Positions 1-10,681 of a stretch of 40,679 nucleotides of DNA are shown here, one piece after another. Within the stretch, counting starts at the first letter, position 1, and each line of letters begins with the position of its first letter. The translations under genes were made by a program, and so were the position numbers. The DNA is taken from contig JAQMWT010000645.1 in assembly GCA_029834535.1 (NCBI GenBank), positions 1 to 40,679 of the forward strand, written 5' to 3'. The notes under the pieces are model-generated. The model worked only from the letters and a program-made list of their open reading frames with translations. It did not search any database and was not told the origin of the DNA. This stretch comes from Chrysophaeum taylorii. Its lineage: Eukaryota; Sar; Pelagophyceae; Pelagomonadales; Pelagomonadaceae.

Positions 1-429
1 GTGTCTCCGATGTGGCCGACATAGTCCGCGTAAGTGCGACGTGCTTTGGACATAATGAGTCCCTTGGGGTCATCGAGAGTAATTCGCCCTCGTGAGTCGA
101 TCGCGGCGAAGCCAGGATGCGAACGATTCATATAGTGGACCCGAGTGGACGGGCGCGAGCAGCTGTGAGCGGCGGCCAAGGAGTGGTGTAGTGAGCCACG
201 ACCAGAAAGGCGGTGCCCTTGGGAACATCCAGGGAAAAGGCGTGCGTTGGGGAAGACTGGCGGGTTGATGGGGACAGTCCAATATCTGAGGGCCTGGAAT
301 GTAGGGTGAGGGAGGCGCGCGGGAAGTAGCCACATGCGACGGCAGTAGCGGCGGTGCCGGTGATGGCCCATCCAAATGGTAAGCACATTGAGACTCAGGC
401 ATGAAAACAGCGGTGGTGTTCCAAGCGGC
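1..429 (-). pseudogene. Element A, unassigned region after the methyltransferase
   Basis: This matches 29990-30420 of element B, including a stretch around MDVPKGTAFLV (from about 230 to 195 here) and the segment up to YADYVGHIGDT at the window edge. In B the region lies between the methyltransferase and the integrase and I recognise no domain in it. Here it is split over at least two frames. It continues off the left edge. Confidence 0.6.
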
Positions 430-1300
430 GAGTGGGGTGTTGCGACAAATGGTTGTGCGTAATGTGAAAACCAGAAGGTGGGAAATGGACGCCATGGTGG
501 CGTAGGGGTGCCGTCGGCATCTAGACCGAGATCCGTGAAGGGCTTGGTGGCGTGCGAGCATTTGGCAGATGCGGGCATTCTCGAAATCGAGTTTAGAGCG
601 TTGGCGGGCGCGTAGAAAAGGTGGCCTTGTGTTGGTAGTAGGTCAAGGTGGAGCGGGGCACGGTGCCACGAAGGGCGGGGTTGGCGATCCAGAGATCGTC
701 GGGGATAGTGTTGCTGGGGTCCAGAAGGGGGACCATGCTCGGAGGAGATGTTAACCAAGGAGAAGCGTTTTTCTCGAGGTTGTACTCGGTGAGCGGGTGC
801 CGGGCATAGACAGAGATAGCGGGTCTTGCTGATGACGTCACCAAAAGCGGAGGCATTGTAGACACCGGAGTGTCGGAAGTAGCCTAAGCGCTGATAGCAT
901 TTGGCGAGTTGGGTGTACTCGTGATGAGTTCGGGGGTTTGGAGGGACGTTCTCGACAATGGCGTAGGTCGGGAGCGTGCAGCGAACAAAGCGGATTTGTT
1001 CTGTGACAAAAAGGTCGGCTGTCACCGGAGTGGCGTAGCCGTCATATTCTTCATTACACTCAAATGTTTGACATGGCAGTGTGAAACCGCTAGAGTCAAA
1101 ATGGGTAGTCGATTTTGCCGGTTTGTAAAGCGGCATTGAGTTCCTGAGGTCCGCATAATGCTGAGCATGCGGGAAGGTTTGCGCGCGAGCGCGCATAATA
1201 GGGTGAATTTCGCAGGTGACCACGACAGTAATACGGTTGCGTCAGCGTCGCGAAAGAGTAAAACCTTCTGTGAAGTCCACCTGCGAGAATAGCTGTTTTT
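430..1300 (-). pseudogene. Element A C5-cytosine DNA methyltransferase domain, broken
   Basis: The motifs run in the order of a C5-cytosine methyltransferase, which transfers a methyl group from S-adenosylmethionine to cytosine in DNA. A motif I-like glycine loop (TAILAGGLH) is at about 1271-1300. Motif IV LPCQ has its catalytic Cys codon at 1071-1073, followed by EYDGYATPVT. Motif VI is IVENVPPNP, with the ENV codons at 945-953. Motif VIII (SKTRYL) is at about 812-830. A motif IX-like stretch follows PALRGTV, and the motif X region (ASISHLLVFTL) is at 455-500. Indels after motifs I, IV and VIII put the parts in different frames. From ENV through the next 40 residues A is in one frame where B is shifted, so the two copies were damaged separately. 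Confidence 0.75.
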
Positions 1301-1639
1301 GGCGGAGGGGGGTGTGCTTGCACAGATAGATCCGCTGTGGTAGTAAACGCGTAGTGGACGACCGGACGCGGGAGGCGAATGAGTTCAGATAAAAAGACTG
1401 AGTGATGCTGGAGCTTTGCAAAATCCAACATGTGAGATTGCGAGCGTGTCTGCTGCATGCTGTGTTTGCGAGTTCATCCTCGAGTGACATTCGTGTTCCA
1501 GTGTGAAACTAACCACAGCGCGGAGTGTTTGGATGAGACTGCAGGGAAAAGGCCATTGGTTTGGCGATTGGCGAGAACATAGCGGTTTTCCTATAAGTGT
1601 TTGTAATCGTTGGATCAGCCGTCGACGCGTTCATTAAGC

Positions 1640-2179
1640 TCATACAGGGTATGGTTCATGGCAATGGAGGGTCGTTGCTTGTACATTCAGAGCTTTGAGA
1701 GCTGAGATGTCGCGATAACCTGTAGTGCGGAATTGCAGGACGACCAGAAATACGAGATAATAAGCGTAACCGGTGGATCGACGTCCTTGAGGAGAGCTGC
1801 GCGGCCTGCAAGTACAAATGTTTGACACCGATGAAATGGCTGGTCAAGGTGCCTCTTCCCATACGTGTGGTGTGTTCGGGAATCCGGCGTATGGACTCGG
1901 GAACAAGTGTTGAATTGTGCGTGTAAAGCAAAAGGATGCGCTGCCGTCAATTAATGAAGTTCCAGTGCCGGGTCCATTGCATCCGTGCAGGTAGTCTTTC
2001 TTCGATGTCTTTCCTGGAGTGTAAGTGGCACAAAGAAAATCTACGACTCTGGGTGAGATGGTTGATGATGTCGGGAAATTTGTCATCGTGAGGCTTGGTG
2101 CCTGATTGAGTAAGATGTGGTTGGCGGCACAGGCGTCGTCGGCAACCATCAGCGAAGCTGACTCTGGTGGAGCACGCAT
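1640..2179 (-). pseudogene. Element A retropepsin-like protease
   Basis: The 2179-1844 frame contains SLIDGSASFCFTRTI, matching SLIDGGASFCFTRTI of element B. The LID-G-[GS]-A pattern is a variant of the aspartic protease signature D-[ST]-G-A; the Asp codon is at about 1946-1948. Downstream residues continue in overlapping frames to about 1640, so the domain is broken by indels. Order after gag and before the methyltransferase agrees with B. Assignment as protease rests on this motif and on position in a copia polyprotein; a structure prediction would settle it. Confidence 0.6.
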
Positions 2180-2220
2180 GTAGTCATGTGACGTTGTGCG
2201 TGATCTTCGGCGGAATCATC

Positions 2221-5200
2221 TCATCGTGGACTTCGGGGATGGTGTCGTCGTAGAGCTGGGGTGTCCGTGGTCATCATAGAAACCGATATGGGCTTGGTCA
2301 TCTTTGTCGTCAGTTTCGCCCTCATCAGGTTGATCTTCCGGAGGATCGGACGATAGCACCTGAAGAATAACGGCATCGTTATCGGCTTCGGAGATGGTAT
2401 CTCGTCGGAGATGGTGGTGATGAGGTTGATTAGCTTGCTCATGCGCTCGGAGCTGGACGTGTGTTGGCGACCGGCTTGGCTTAGATTGCGTATAGTTTGG
2501 AGCTTGCGACGGACTTCACGAAGGGGGACCTTGAATCGCTGGTCAGGAGTAGATGGTTTGGGTGGATGCGGTTGTGTGGGGAAGTTGACCTTGCGAAGAT
2601 GCGGGTGCTCGCGTTTGTCGGGGGTGACAGGAGCAGCACGGGGATTGTGCTTGTTCTTCGTTGGGGTGACAGGGGTGGCTTTGGGCTTTGGACTGTCATT
2701 GATGTCATAGTACGACGGAGAGCGAGGATTGTGAGGCTTTTTTGGGGGGGGCTTATTGGGATGTCGTGTAGCCTGTTTCTTTCTATCGGCGCGTAGATGT
2801 TGGATGAGATCGTTGTCGTCATCTTGATCGAGGTCGGCCTCAGTGAGAAAAACAGCAACAGGGTCGGTGGCTTCAGTGGGGTCCGGAGGGATTTCATCTT
2901 CAGAGGGAGAGGTGTCATCATCGTCTTCGGCGAGGTGGAGACCATGACGGCGGGAGCGAAAACGTGGATGGTCTTTGTCTTTAGTCGGCAGACGACCAAA
3001 GTCAGTGACGAAGCGCAAAGGCTTGAAGTTGAGAGTTGGGCGAGGCTCGAGGTGAGCCCAAAAGCTGCGCTCAAACGTGGAGATGAGACTGTGATGCGAG
3101 CGATGAGCTTGGGAAGGTGGTTTATGGCTTCCTTGTCTTCGTCGAGTAACAGCGAGTCGTTTGGAGTGCGCAAACAGGTAGCAAGACGCGCCAAGCCCCT
3201 GATGTGTGTTGGGGCGCGGGAGTCAAGTGAACTTGGATGGTACTTAGAGCGAAGCAGTTGGTGGATTTCCTCGAGAATCTTGTCGTCGGGAAGTTGGAGT
3301 GAACCATCGTTTGTAATTTGGCGGAGTTGCTGCTGAACGTGACGCATATAATAAATGTAGTGCGCGGGCTCGTGGATCTCCGGGTTGAACGGCGTGTCCA
3401 GGAAGGCATTATAGACATAATGCGCATGGTGGACGTGGTTCTGGCCCGTGTGCTTGTCAAGTGCTAGGCGAACTTGAAGCACGAATTCGACTCCTATCGG
3501 ATGGGAGGATCCGAGTGCATCGATTTCGTCGTATGCTGGGTGTTTGACGGAGTCGCTACCGGCATGTAGGAAACGGCGAAATAGGGGGTGCACGGTCTCG
3601 CGGAGGTACACGGTGAAGTCGGCTTCTTTTCCTTGGAGATGAGGTTGGGTGATCGGATACAACTTGCCTTTTGTCATATCTGTCGGGTCCTTGTCTAGAT
3701 CTTCAAGTTCTTGGAGCTTTGGCTCGTAGACGTTCTCCAAGAAGTGTTTGCCGAATTTGCGGTAGGTGCCCTTGTATTAGACGTAACGGCCTTGGAAATC
3801 GTGCGTGTTTCCGGCGGTAGTGTGGTTGTCGGGATCTTTATCGTATTCTTTGATGCAGTGGCTGAGAAGAGCGTCAGCGAGATCATTAGATCCGCGCAGG
3901 ACGGATTCCCACGTATAGAAGCCCTGCATGAAGTATTGGGTTTTGCCTAGCGCGGGAATGTAACTTGTATGCTTCAGCGTCGGACTTAAAATGTTCACAG
4001 GCGTAAGAACCGCAGCTGAAGTTTGACGCGATGCACGTGCTTCGCGAGATCATCGTATTGTTCAAGGCAGAGAGCATGTGTATCTCACACCCCCTGGTGT
4101 GCGGTTTGCATTGCACCTGATTATTAAGGTGAGCTGTATGCATGTCGTGTACAGGGACGAGGCAGTGTGTTTCAATTCGACTCTGTAATCGCTTGTAAAC
4201 GCGTTGTAGGTGAACTTGGTGGTGAGAATGTCACGCGATACCATATCTGTGTGCAGGGTGAGTAAGGCGTTCATCGCGGCTTCAGCGTCTGTAGAGCCAG
4301 GTACTGCATTTGTACGCTGACAAGTGTCCTCATAGGTCAAGTGATCATGCTGGTGAAAGTCTGTGGGTTCCAGTTGTCCACGTATGAAGTTGGTTTGCTG
4401 CGCCTGCGTGTATGCAGGGACTACAGGTGTCGAAGGTTGCGTTGACATCCTGATCTCGTTGGCGGTGAGGTCTAGCTTGGAGAGCTGTTTCTCACGGGTG
4501 TTACACAGGTCAGCTGTTGTGCCTTCGAGCGGCAAGAACTCGGACATGCTTGGAGTAGGCGGAAGCGCGTGGGGCTGCGGCGCGGCTTTGGCGTTGGCAA
4601 CGTCTGCGCGATCATTGGAGGAGTCGGAGGTACACGTAGCGCTGTGAGTATTGTGAATTACTTGTGTGTGACGATGATGCAGGCTTCACCCCCTCGAGTT
4701 GAGCCTCTTGGGAGAGGGGCGACTCGCACGTGGTGGCGACAGCAGAGGTGATCCTGGTGTCTGGCCACACGGGTGTGGAGACCGGATGAGCGGGGCTAGG
4801 GTGGCTGGCGATGTCCGGCACGTTGGTTTCACCAGGGGCTGGTTCATCGAGAGCTGGACCGTCGGCTTCATCGGGAGGAAGAAGACCGGTCGCGTCATAC
4901 GGTCGTTTCTCAGCAAGAAGAGGCGACTGCGGAGGTTGCGAGGCTTGCGGGATCAACGTATTGCGCGGCAGTGCAGTGATGCTGGGTTGACAATCACTGT
5001 GGGGTGCCGTTTGGGTGTACGAGTCGGACGGGTCATGGTCGTGGACGTGGCCGTCGGACCGAATGCATGGATCGGGACTTGGGTGGAGGGGGGGGTGGAG
5101 CTGCAGCAGCGACGGCAGGTGGTGGTGCTTGCGTTGCTTGCATTTGGTTCAGCATGGCGCGAAGGTCTTGAGTGTCTTGTTTTTGGGCTGCCATCTCCCT

Positions 5201-5314
5201 TTGATGCCGAGCTTCGTACACTTGAGCTTGTTGTTGCATGTCTCTTTGGTACTTGGCTTCTAGGCGAGCTTCTTGTTCTCGCATCTCCTTTTGGAGTTCT
5301 TGATTGGTTGGCAT
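2221..5314 (-). pseudogene. Element A gag, frameshifted
   Basis: The first ATG that makes sense is at 5314 (MPTNQELQKEMREQEARL), opening a charged coiled-coil of about 60 residues followed by a proline-rich stretch to 5033. The frame then changes: 4956-4612 and 4547-4062 hold about 300 residues that have no counterpart in B. From 3998 onward the sequence matches B closely: QGFYTWESVLRGSNDLADAL, then a long helical core at 3740-3018, then an acidic and basic tail at 3018-2221 (DDDDTSPSEDE; PVTPDKREHPHLRKV). This is the expected layout of a copia capsid region, but no CCHC knuckle was seen. At least four frame changes break it. The extra 1 kb relative to B is either an insertion in A or a deletion in B. 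Confidence 0.75.
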
Positions 5315-5399
5315 TTTGCTTGGGTTCAGGAACGTCAGTGAGCGGGACTCGTCTGGAAATCCCGAGGCTCTGCTGATACCGGGACTGGTGCCCAATACC

Positions 5400-5596
5400 T
5401 AGAGAACAGTAATTTCAACTGTGTTACCCTTCAGCGGAGCGTGAGAACTGTGGTAGTCTGTCCTCGGAACTGTCTCCTAAAACCAGGACAGCCGGTGTGA
5501 ATAACACAGCGTTTTCTTAAATCAAAGGGTGCTAAAATTAAGGGAACTAATCATAGAATAGAGGGTACTAACCCTATTTCCGATTTTCTATCTCTA
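5400..5596 (-). repeat. 5' LTR of element A (197 bp)
   Basis: On the minus strand the LTR starts TAGAGATAG at 5596 and ends TTCTCTA at 5400, followed by GGTATTGGGCACCAGTCCC, the same leader that follows the 5' LTR of B. It aligns with the 195-bp 3' LTR of B over its whole length, including the segment missing from B's 5' LTR. The ends were set by comparison with B, where a target duplication fixes them. A tRNA-iMet-like primer site (GGTATCAGCAGAG) lies about 18 bases into the leader; its use is inference. Confidence 0.85.
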
Positions 5597-6421
5597 TCAG
5601 ATTCAGCTCCCATCGCCTTGTATGACGTCATACGTCATATTCCGATTACAGCCCAGACACCCCACAAACCCATCCACATCCTTCATGCTCCCCACACACA
5701 CCCCCCTCTTAGCAGTCGACATTTAAAGACAGACACCGCACAGGCTCCTACGCACTCGCGACGGCACGCTCACCGCCCCTCTCGGTTTAGACTACCAACA
5801 TTGCGCCATCCCCATGGTACACTCACAGTCAACTGATATGCACGCTCGCTTGTCGCACAGTACGATGCCCGAACACCTTTTGGTTAAGGATAAGCAGAAT
5901 ACTGTCGTCTCAGTTACCGCTCACGCGCCCCCTCCGACCACCGCCCGGCTCTGCGCTCGTTCCGCAACCACGGTCTCTCCGCCTCACCGGCAATTCGACG
6001 ATTCCACCCAGTTCAAATTACGAGGGCGCATTGTTTTCCACCGCTGACAAGATCTGTTTCGATTCGTATCCGTCACGTCTCCTATGGCTACTCTGGCTAC
6101 ATCGGAACTCACTTCAAGGCACGTACCGAAGTCCATCTTCCTAAGGACCTCTGTCACACGACATGACCTGATGGGCTCTCGTCGTTCCTCCCCGCTTCGA
6201 CGCGACTCCCGACGATCCAATTCCCGACGATTTGTGATGCCACTAAGATCCGTCATCAATGCAATTCCGAGATCCCACGCTCTTCCGTCAGTCTCTTGCA
6301 GGACACACCCCCCAAGTTTCAGCTCGCTCGATTTCACCCTGAATGCTGCCATATGCACACGAAGTTCTGTCATGCCAACGCCACATGTCGCAGTTATCGC
6401 CAGTCTCGCGCAGCAAATGCC
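5597..6421. other. Flank of element A, no recognised gene
   Basis: This is the sequence into which element A inserted on its right side. At 5621-5640 it holds a CRE-like palindrome, TATGACGTCATACGTCATA. Short open frames occur on both strands (plus 5814-6047, 6084-6512) but they overlap, have no recognisable domain, and none stands out. A histidine- and cysteine-rich stretch at about 6330-6400 (CCHMHTKFCHANATC, plus strand) is odd, but stops lie close upstream in its frame. I cannot assign a gene here. Confidence 0.4.
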
Positions 6422-6580
6422 CACAACGCGGTCTCCTCGTCGCATGGCGACAAGCTTGATGGTCACTCTCCGCCGACCGACCTTTCGGCGCTCCTCGTCT
6501 ACAGGCCCGTGATTCCGGACTGGCACCTGTCGGTCCGGCCTGGCTCCCATGCTCGGGAGAGGTCTGAAGTTAGTTAGTTG
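6422..6580 (+). mobile_element. Short TTAG-tailed retroelement copy S1, 5'-truncated
   Basis: The plus strand carries the 3' end of a family found five times in the window: it ends GCATGGGAG-type sequence read in reverse complement (CTCCCATGCTCGGGAGAGG), TCTGAAG and the tail TTAGTTAGTT. Homology to S2 begins near CACAACGCGGTCTCC at 6422, so about 215 bases of the 5' end are missing. The tail abuts the broken gag of element C at 6581. I found no clear target duplication, so a deletion may have followed insertion. Confidence 0.75.
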
Positions 6581-7570
6581 AGCTGGGTGTCCTCGAGATG
6601 GAGTTCGGCGTGGGTGGAGACCAGTTCGCCGGCTTGGATGGCGAGCTTGGCGGTGGCGGAGGCTAGAGCAGCATCGGTTATGGTGAGTGTAGTGGTGGCG
6701 GAAGCCAAGGCGTTATCCGTGAGAGTGAGCGCGGCCTTGGTTGCGGCCAAGTCGGCGGTTTGGAAGTCGAGTGCAACTTGTGTGGCGGCCAACTGCAGTT
6801 GGAGCGCGGACGGAGGTGCATGGGAACTTGGAGAAGGAAGGTTGAGTGATTCTTGGGTGGTGACGGGAGAAGGGTCGTAGCCGTGGAGAGCGTAATCACG
6901 CGGGTGGAGGTGAAAATCGGGGGGACAGCGACTTTCGAAAGATGATGAAGATCGGACAGGAGGGTCCGATGATGAGGCGGCAGGAGCTTGAGCCGCGGAA
7001 GGGGCTTGGGTAGGAATGGAAGTGCAGGGGCCGTCGTGGCCGTAGGTGGCATGGTCTTGTCGAGGAGAGTTGTTGTCGTGGCGAGTAGATGGGAGCGGGT
7101 GACGGGGAACTTGAGAGGGAAATGGTGGAGAGGGAATCGCCGAAAGTGGGGAGTAAGGCCCCAGTGAAGGAGGTGGAGGCTCCGGTGGAGTAGGTGGAGT
7201 GAAGGGGGGTATGGAAGTCGGTCTTGGTGGTGGGGTATTCGTGTTGGACAGCAGGAGGGGGGGGGACCATGGAAATGATCGGGTCTTGGGTCGCAACTTC
7301 TACCGAAGTGTGCTCGAGAGGGGCTTTCGTTATAACGGCTGGGGTGGAATCTTGTCCAGATCCAGGTTGCACGTCTTGGTCGAGTTGCTCATGCATGGCT
7401 TCGAATTTTGCGGCGAGCTTGTCGACGGCAGATTGGAGGTTTGCTCTTATAGCGTTGTTTTCGGCTTGGGTTTGGTCGAGCCTTTGCCAGATCCAGGGAG
7501 CGTATTCGTGTGGTGTTGCGAGTTGCTTCGCGAGTTCCAGACTCGTGACGTTGGGGTCGTGAGTCGCCAT
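6581..7570 (-). pseudogene. Element C gag, N-terminal part, frameshifted
   Basis: The ATG at 7570 follows the LTR leader directly. Residues 1-65 (MATHDPNVTSLELAKQL ... AENNAIRANLQSAVDKL) are helical and coiled-coil-like, as expected for the start of a copia gag. A proline/serine-rich linker follows. Near 7290 the coding frame changes. The last 80 residues, coded at 6600-6800, consist of repeated heptad-like units (LTLTDNALASATTTL, LTITDAALASATAKL, LAIQAGELVSTHAEL). The frame runs out in the S1 tail. Assignment rests on position after the LTR and on the start resembling B. Confidence 0.55.
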
Positions 7571-7771
7571 GTTTGTTGCGGTTGCGTTTTGCGTTGCTCT
7601 CTCACTTTTTCACCAGTAGCAAGCGAGGAGACTTGACTACGGTCTTATAAGTCTCAGGAACTTCAGGAGATTGCTCTACCTGGAAATCATGTGCCTTTGT
7701 CCGAGACTCGAGCGAGGTCGATGTCTTTTCGGAGGGACGTTTCTCTACCAGTGCCGGACTGGGCCCAAACC

Positions 7772-7947
7772 TAGAGGACAGCAAAAATCACTGTTCCTCT
7801 GGTAGAGAATGATGGCAGTGGTAGTGCCACTCTCAACACCCTGTCTCTAACGACACAGAGAGCGGCAAGGTGATCGACACCGCGATTATTGGTGATTTGG
7901 GTGTGGGAGTGTGAAAAGTATCCCCAGAAAGGAATTTTCTATATCTA
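7772..7947 (-). repeat. 5' LTR of element C (176 bp)
   Basis: On the minus strand it starts TAGATATAGAAAATTCC at 7947 and ends CTGTCCTCTA at 7772. Both ends resemble the A/B LTR (TAGAGATAGAAAAT ... TCTCTA) while the middle is diverged. The leader that follows contains CCAGTCCGGCACTGGTAGAG, in the place of CCAGTCCCGGTATCAG in B. Ends were set by this similarity; no target duplication is available. Confidence 0.65.
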
Positions 7948-8404
7948 GTTCTATTTCGGCATCCCCAGGCTTGGCGACAGCCGCATCCGAGGGGGGGGGG
8001 GTGCGCGCGAGAACAGCGTTTTGCTGGGCGGGGGGGCCGCCAACCCCCAGCGCTACAGTTTTGTGCCCGGGGGGGAGTCTGCGACGTCCCAGCACGAAAG
8101 TTTCGTGCTAGGTGGTAGTCTGACCACCGACTACTAGACTCTAGAAGAGGCCTTGCATGCTTCCGAGCGCCCAGGTGGTCAGCATAGCTATAGAACTACG
8201 GACGGCCACGGACTGGGTGCCGGCGACACGGCCGAGAGGGAGCGCCTCTGCTAGCCTCGCGCTCTTCGCGGGCATAGGCGTAAAAAGGACCAGAGGGAGC
8301 GCTGCTGCAGGAAACCACTGTGCCGTCGCCATACGCGCGACTCCGAGCCGTAAAACTTGTCGGAGTATTGTACGCGTCCTGTCCTCAAGGCGACGATGAT
8401 GACG
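7948..8404. other. GC-rich flank between elements C and D
   Basis: It contains runs of G (about 7991-8000 and 8030-8037) and a block at 7970-8028 (GGCTTGGCGACAGCCGCATC ... CGCGCGAGAACA) that recurs inverted at 19090-19148. At 8091-8109 there is a perfect odd palindrome, AGCACGAAAGTTTCGTGCT. From 8157 a plus-strand frame of 80 codons reaches the edge of element D, but I recognise nothing in it; see the acidic ORF at 18455 for a possible continuation. Confidence 0.5.
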
Positions 8405-8409
8405 ACAAC

Positions 8410-8733
8410 TATGGCGGCACAGAAAAACACTCCCAACCCCCGGGTGACAAAGGGGGTACTCACCGACTCGCCCTAGACCTCACTGAACGAGGCAAACACG
8501 GACTCGGGGTCGGATATGCTCGCCACACACCCTGCTCACGCTCACCAAGCCTCTCAACAAGATGGAGAGATGGTACATGATAGCAAAAATGCTACAATGA
8601 CGCTGCAAGATACGCTTCTCACGAGGGAGAGGTGTGATGTCACTAGGAAAGTAGGAAAAGACGACCCGTTGAACGGGGGTATCAAGCCTCGAGAAGGGAG
8701 GGCAAGCCTTAGCGGTCAGGAGTTGCCGCCACA
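8410..8733 (-). repeat. 3' LTR of element D (324 bp)
   Basis: It pairs with the 5' LTR at 18129-18449 and has the same TGTGGCGGCA start and CCGCCATA end. It is preceded by the polypurine-like tract and followed by acaac at 8405-8409, the second copy of the target duplication. Confidence 0.92.
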
Positions 8734-8745
8734 GGACCCCCCTGG
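8734..8745 (-). other. Polypurine tract of element D
   Basis: CCAGGGGGGTCC lies directly before the 3' LTR on the minus strand, where the plus-strand primer of reverse transcription is expected. Only the G-run is purine, so it is a weak match accepted on position. Confidence 0.5.
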
Positions 8746-8763
8746 AGAGAATACGAGCTGCCC

Positions 8764-9231
8764 TCAGCGAGTCCGGCGAAAATCACGAGCCTTGGCTGAA
8801 TGAGCATCTCGGGAACGAATCTTCTTGTATACGCGTTCAACGACAGGCTCGGGAACGCGTCCACTACGCAAAGTGAACTTAGGAATCAACACATCGATCT
8901 CGTGCGAGGCGAAGTCGGTGACACAAGGAGTGGTACTGTTGTTGACCTTGGACTTGTCGGTGAAACTGCGACCGTCCACGTCCCTGTATTTCGGCTTAGG
9001 CTTGCGAGTAGAGAGATGTGAGGTAGGCTTGTATTAAGAAACCTTGTCATGGGGACCGAGATCAGCATAAAAATGCAGAGCGACTCGATCATTCACAAAA
9101 TCATAGGGCTCATAAACTTCAGCTACGTAAATCTTCTTTCGCCAATCGGACCGTTTGTTATCGGGAATCCGAAAGACATCGAACTTACCGTGCTTGTAGT
9201 CATCCCGAAAGGTCTCCCTGGGCTTGGGCAC
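8764..9231 (-). pseudogene. Element D integrase C-terminal tail
   Basis: Two frames, 9231-9034 (FRIPDNKRSDWRKKIYVAEV; DRVALHFYADLGPHDK) and 8979-8764 (FASHEIDVLIPKFTLRSGRV; VYKKIRSRDAHSAKARDF). Together with the GPF end upstream they form the tail of the polyprotein up to the polypurine tract. The place is where chromoviruses have a chromodomain, but I see no aromatic cage residues, so I do not call one. Confidence 0.5.
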
Positions 9232-9344
9232 AGCTCGATCGACCCTTGAGAAAACATCACACGGGTGATCTGGCTAACATGAACACAACGGCGTTGAGGA
9301 GGAGAATCAATAGACTCGATCCTGGAAGTGACCGGAGACAAGCG

Positions 9345-10603
9345 TTACAAAATAACGAATGGACCGCGCCATTCCGGTCGAAGCTTTTTCTGAAGAAAAG
9401 GGATGTAGAGCAGAACATGTGAACCTTCTTCATACTCCACATCGACATGGTCCGCATTGTAGGCGAGACGTTGTTTACGAAGAGCCTTCTCGCGAGCATC
9501 GTTTACCGTAGCGGTATAGAACTTCAGCCTCTCGCGAGTCTCTGCCACAACATCGGAGCGAGTTTTCGGCAGGCGGCGGACATCAAGATCCATGATCGTA
9601 TAATCGGTTGGCAATAAAGGCTACCGGTTAAGACGAAGCATGAAAGGTGAGATCCGAGTTCCCGGAATAAACTTGCGATTGTAGCAGAAAGCAATGTACT
9701 CCGCGAATTCGGGCCATTCCGCGATCTTGCGGTTTTGTAGGCACGCACGGAGGAAAGCCTTGATAAAGCGGTCGACCCTTTCCGCAGGATAAGCCTGAGC
9801 ATGATACGGAATCGCGGTACTATACCGAACATCGTCGACGAGATGACAAAACTCTTCCATCGATTTGTTGACGAGCTCGTTCCCGTTGTCGGTCCGAATC
9901 CTCTGAAGTAGATAGCCTTTGAGTGATATATTCGCGACAAAAGACTAGAGGATTGACTCAGCTTCTGGTGTAGTACGTCGAGAATCAAGAAATGAGAAAA
10001 TGGATCAAAAAATATGATCAGATATGCCTCGGGACCAGCACTGGGCCAAGGCCCGAACAAATCCATACAAAGGACGGCGCAATCAGCATCATACACCGGT
10101 TGCTGAAGAAGACCGGCTCTCTTTGGTTCAGGCGTGCGAGCTTTCTTGCACACTATGCAACCAGCAATATAAGCACCCACCTCATTAGACATGTGGGGCC
10201 ACCAAAAACGTTCAAGTATCGAGTGCACTGTACTATGACGACCCATGTGACCACCATTGAGAGGTGTGTCATGGTACAATCGGATGATGCGCGTCCGTAA
10301 AGTTCGGGGTGCGACTATCATCGGGTGCAAGTCAGGTGCGGCACGGTAGAGAACTCCTTTCACCACTTGATAGCGATAATTGGCTCCGTACGGACGAAGA
10401 GAATGGCCTTGAGCCATGCGATAACGAATGTCCTCGCAAGTAGCATCAGTGATCTGTTCTTTGGCTATCTCTCCCAAAGTCAAATTATCCGGTATCTTGT
10501 CGATGTACTCTTGGTAATCATCGGCATCACGGAAAGTACTAGGCTGGGTCTGCAGACGTAGCTTCTGACGTTGTCTCGTAGCATGAGACGTGACCAATTG
10601 CAT
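9345..10603 (-). pseudogene. Element D integrase
   Basis: The zinc-binding HHCC region is at about 10300-10140 (HDTPLNGGHMGRHSTVHSIL and AGCIVCKKAR). The catalytic core gives the first Asp in CMDLFGPW, the second in RTDNGNELVN (about 9898-9870) and the Glu in AERVDRFIKAF. There are 35 residues between the second Asp and the Glu, the D-35-E spacing of retroviral-type integrases. The frame changes between first and second Asp (about 9960) and again near 9620. The end of 9614-9345 has the GPF module (LRPEWRGPFVIL) typical of gypsy integrases. Confidence 0.88.
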
Positions 10604-10681
10604 CGGATCGTCGAGACCCTCTTCTTATTCCTCCACAGGCAACTCAGTCGTAACAAACGACAGAATGACATGGCACCCATG

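Larger units (their letters stand above)
1..5596 (-). mobile_element. Copia-class LTR retrotransposon A, 5' part, cut by window edge
   Basis: Read on the minus strand, this runs from a 5' LTR through gag, a retropepsin-like motif and a cytosine methyltransferase, and leaves the window at base 1. It is the same family as element B: base 1-70 corresponds to about 30360-30420 of B, and the LTRs share their sequence and the TAGAGA start. Integrase and RT, present in B, would lie beyond the left edge. Nearly every domain is split over two or more frames, so this copy looks dead unless many of the indels are assembly errors. The flank at 5597 carries no recognisable target duplication because the other end is outside the window. 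Confidence 0.9.
6581..7947 (-). mobile_element. Copia-class element C, 5' fragment (LTR and gag start)
   Basis: The minus strand gives an LTR, a primer-binding leader and the beginning of a gag gene, then is lost at the tail of S1. The LTR/leader boundary CTGTCCTCTAGGTTTGGGCC closely resembles CTGTCCTCTAGGTATTGGGC of element B, and the gag starts MATHDPN against MATRNQSN of B. So C is a distinct relative of A/B, not another copy. Protease, methyltransferase, integrase and RT are absent here. Confidence 0.7.

Noticed and set aside
2411..3336. Plus-strand open frames over the gag of element A
   Set aside because: They are antisense to a region whose minus-strand protein matches element B closely.
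5984..6550. 188-codon minus-strand frame
   Set aside because: Half of it is the reverse of S1; the rest has no domain and overlaps equally long frames on the other strand.
9034..9231. Chromodomain at the end of the D integrase
   Set aside because: The position fits a chromovirus, but the aromatic cage pattern is not visible, so I left it as an unassigned tail.
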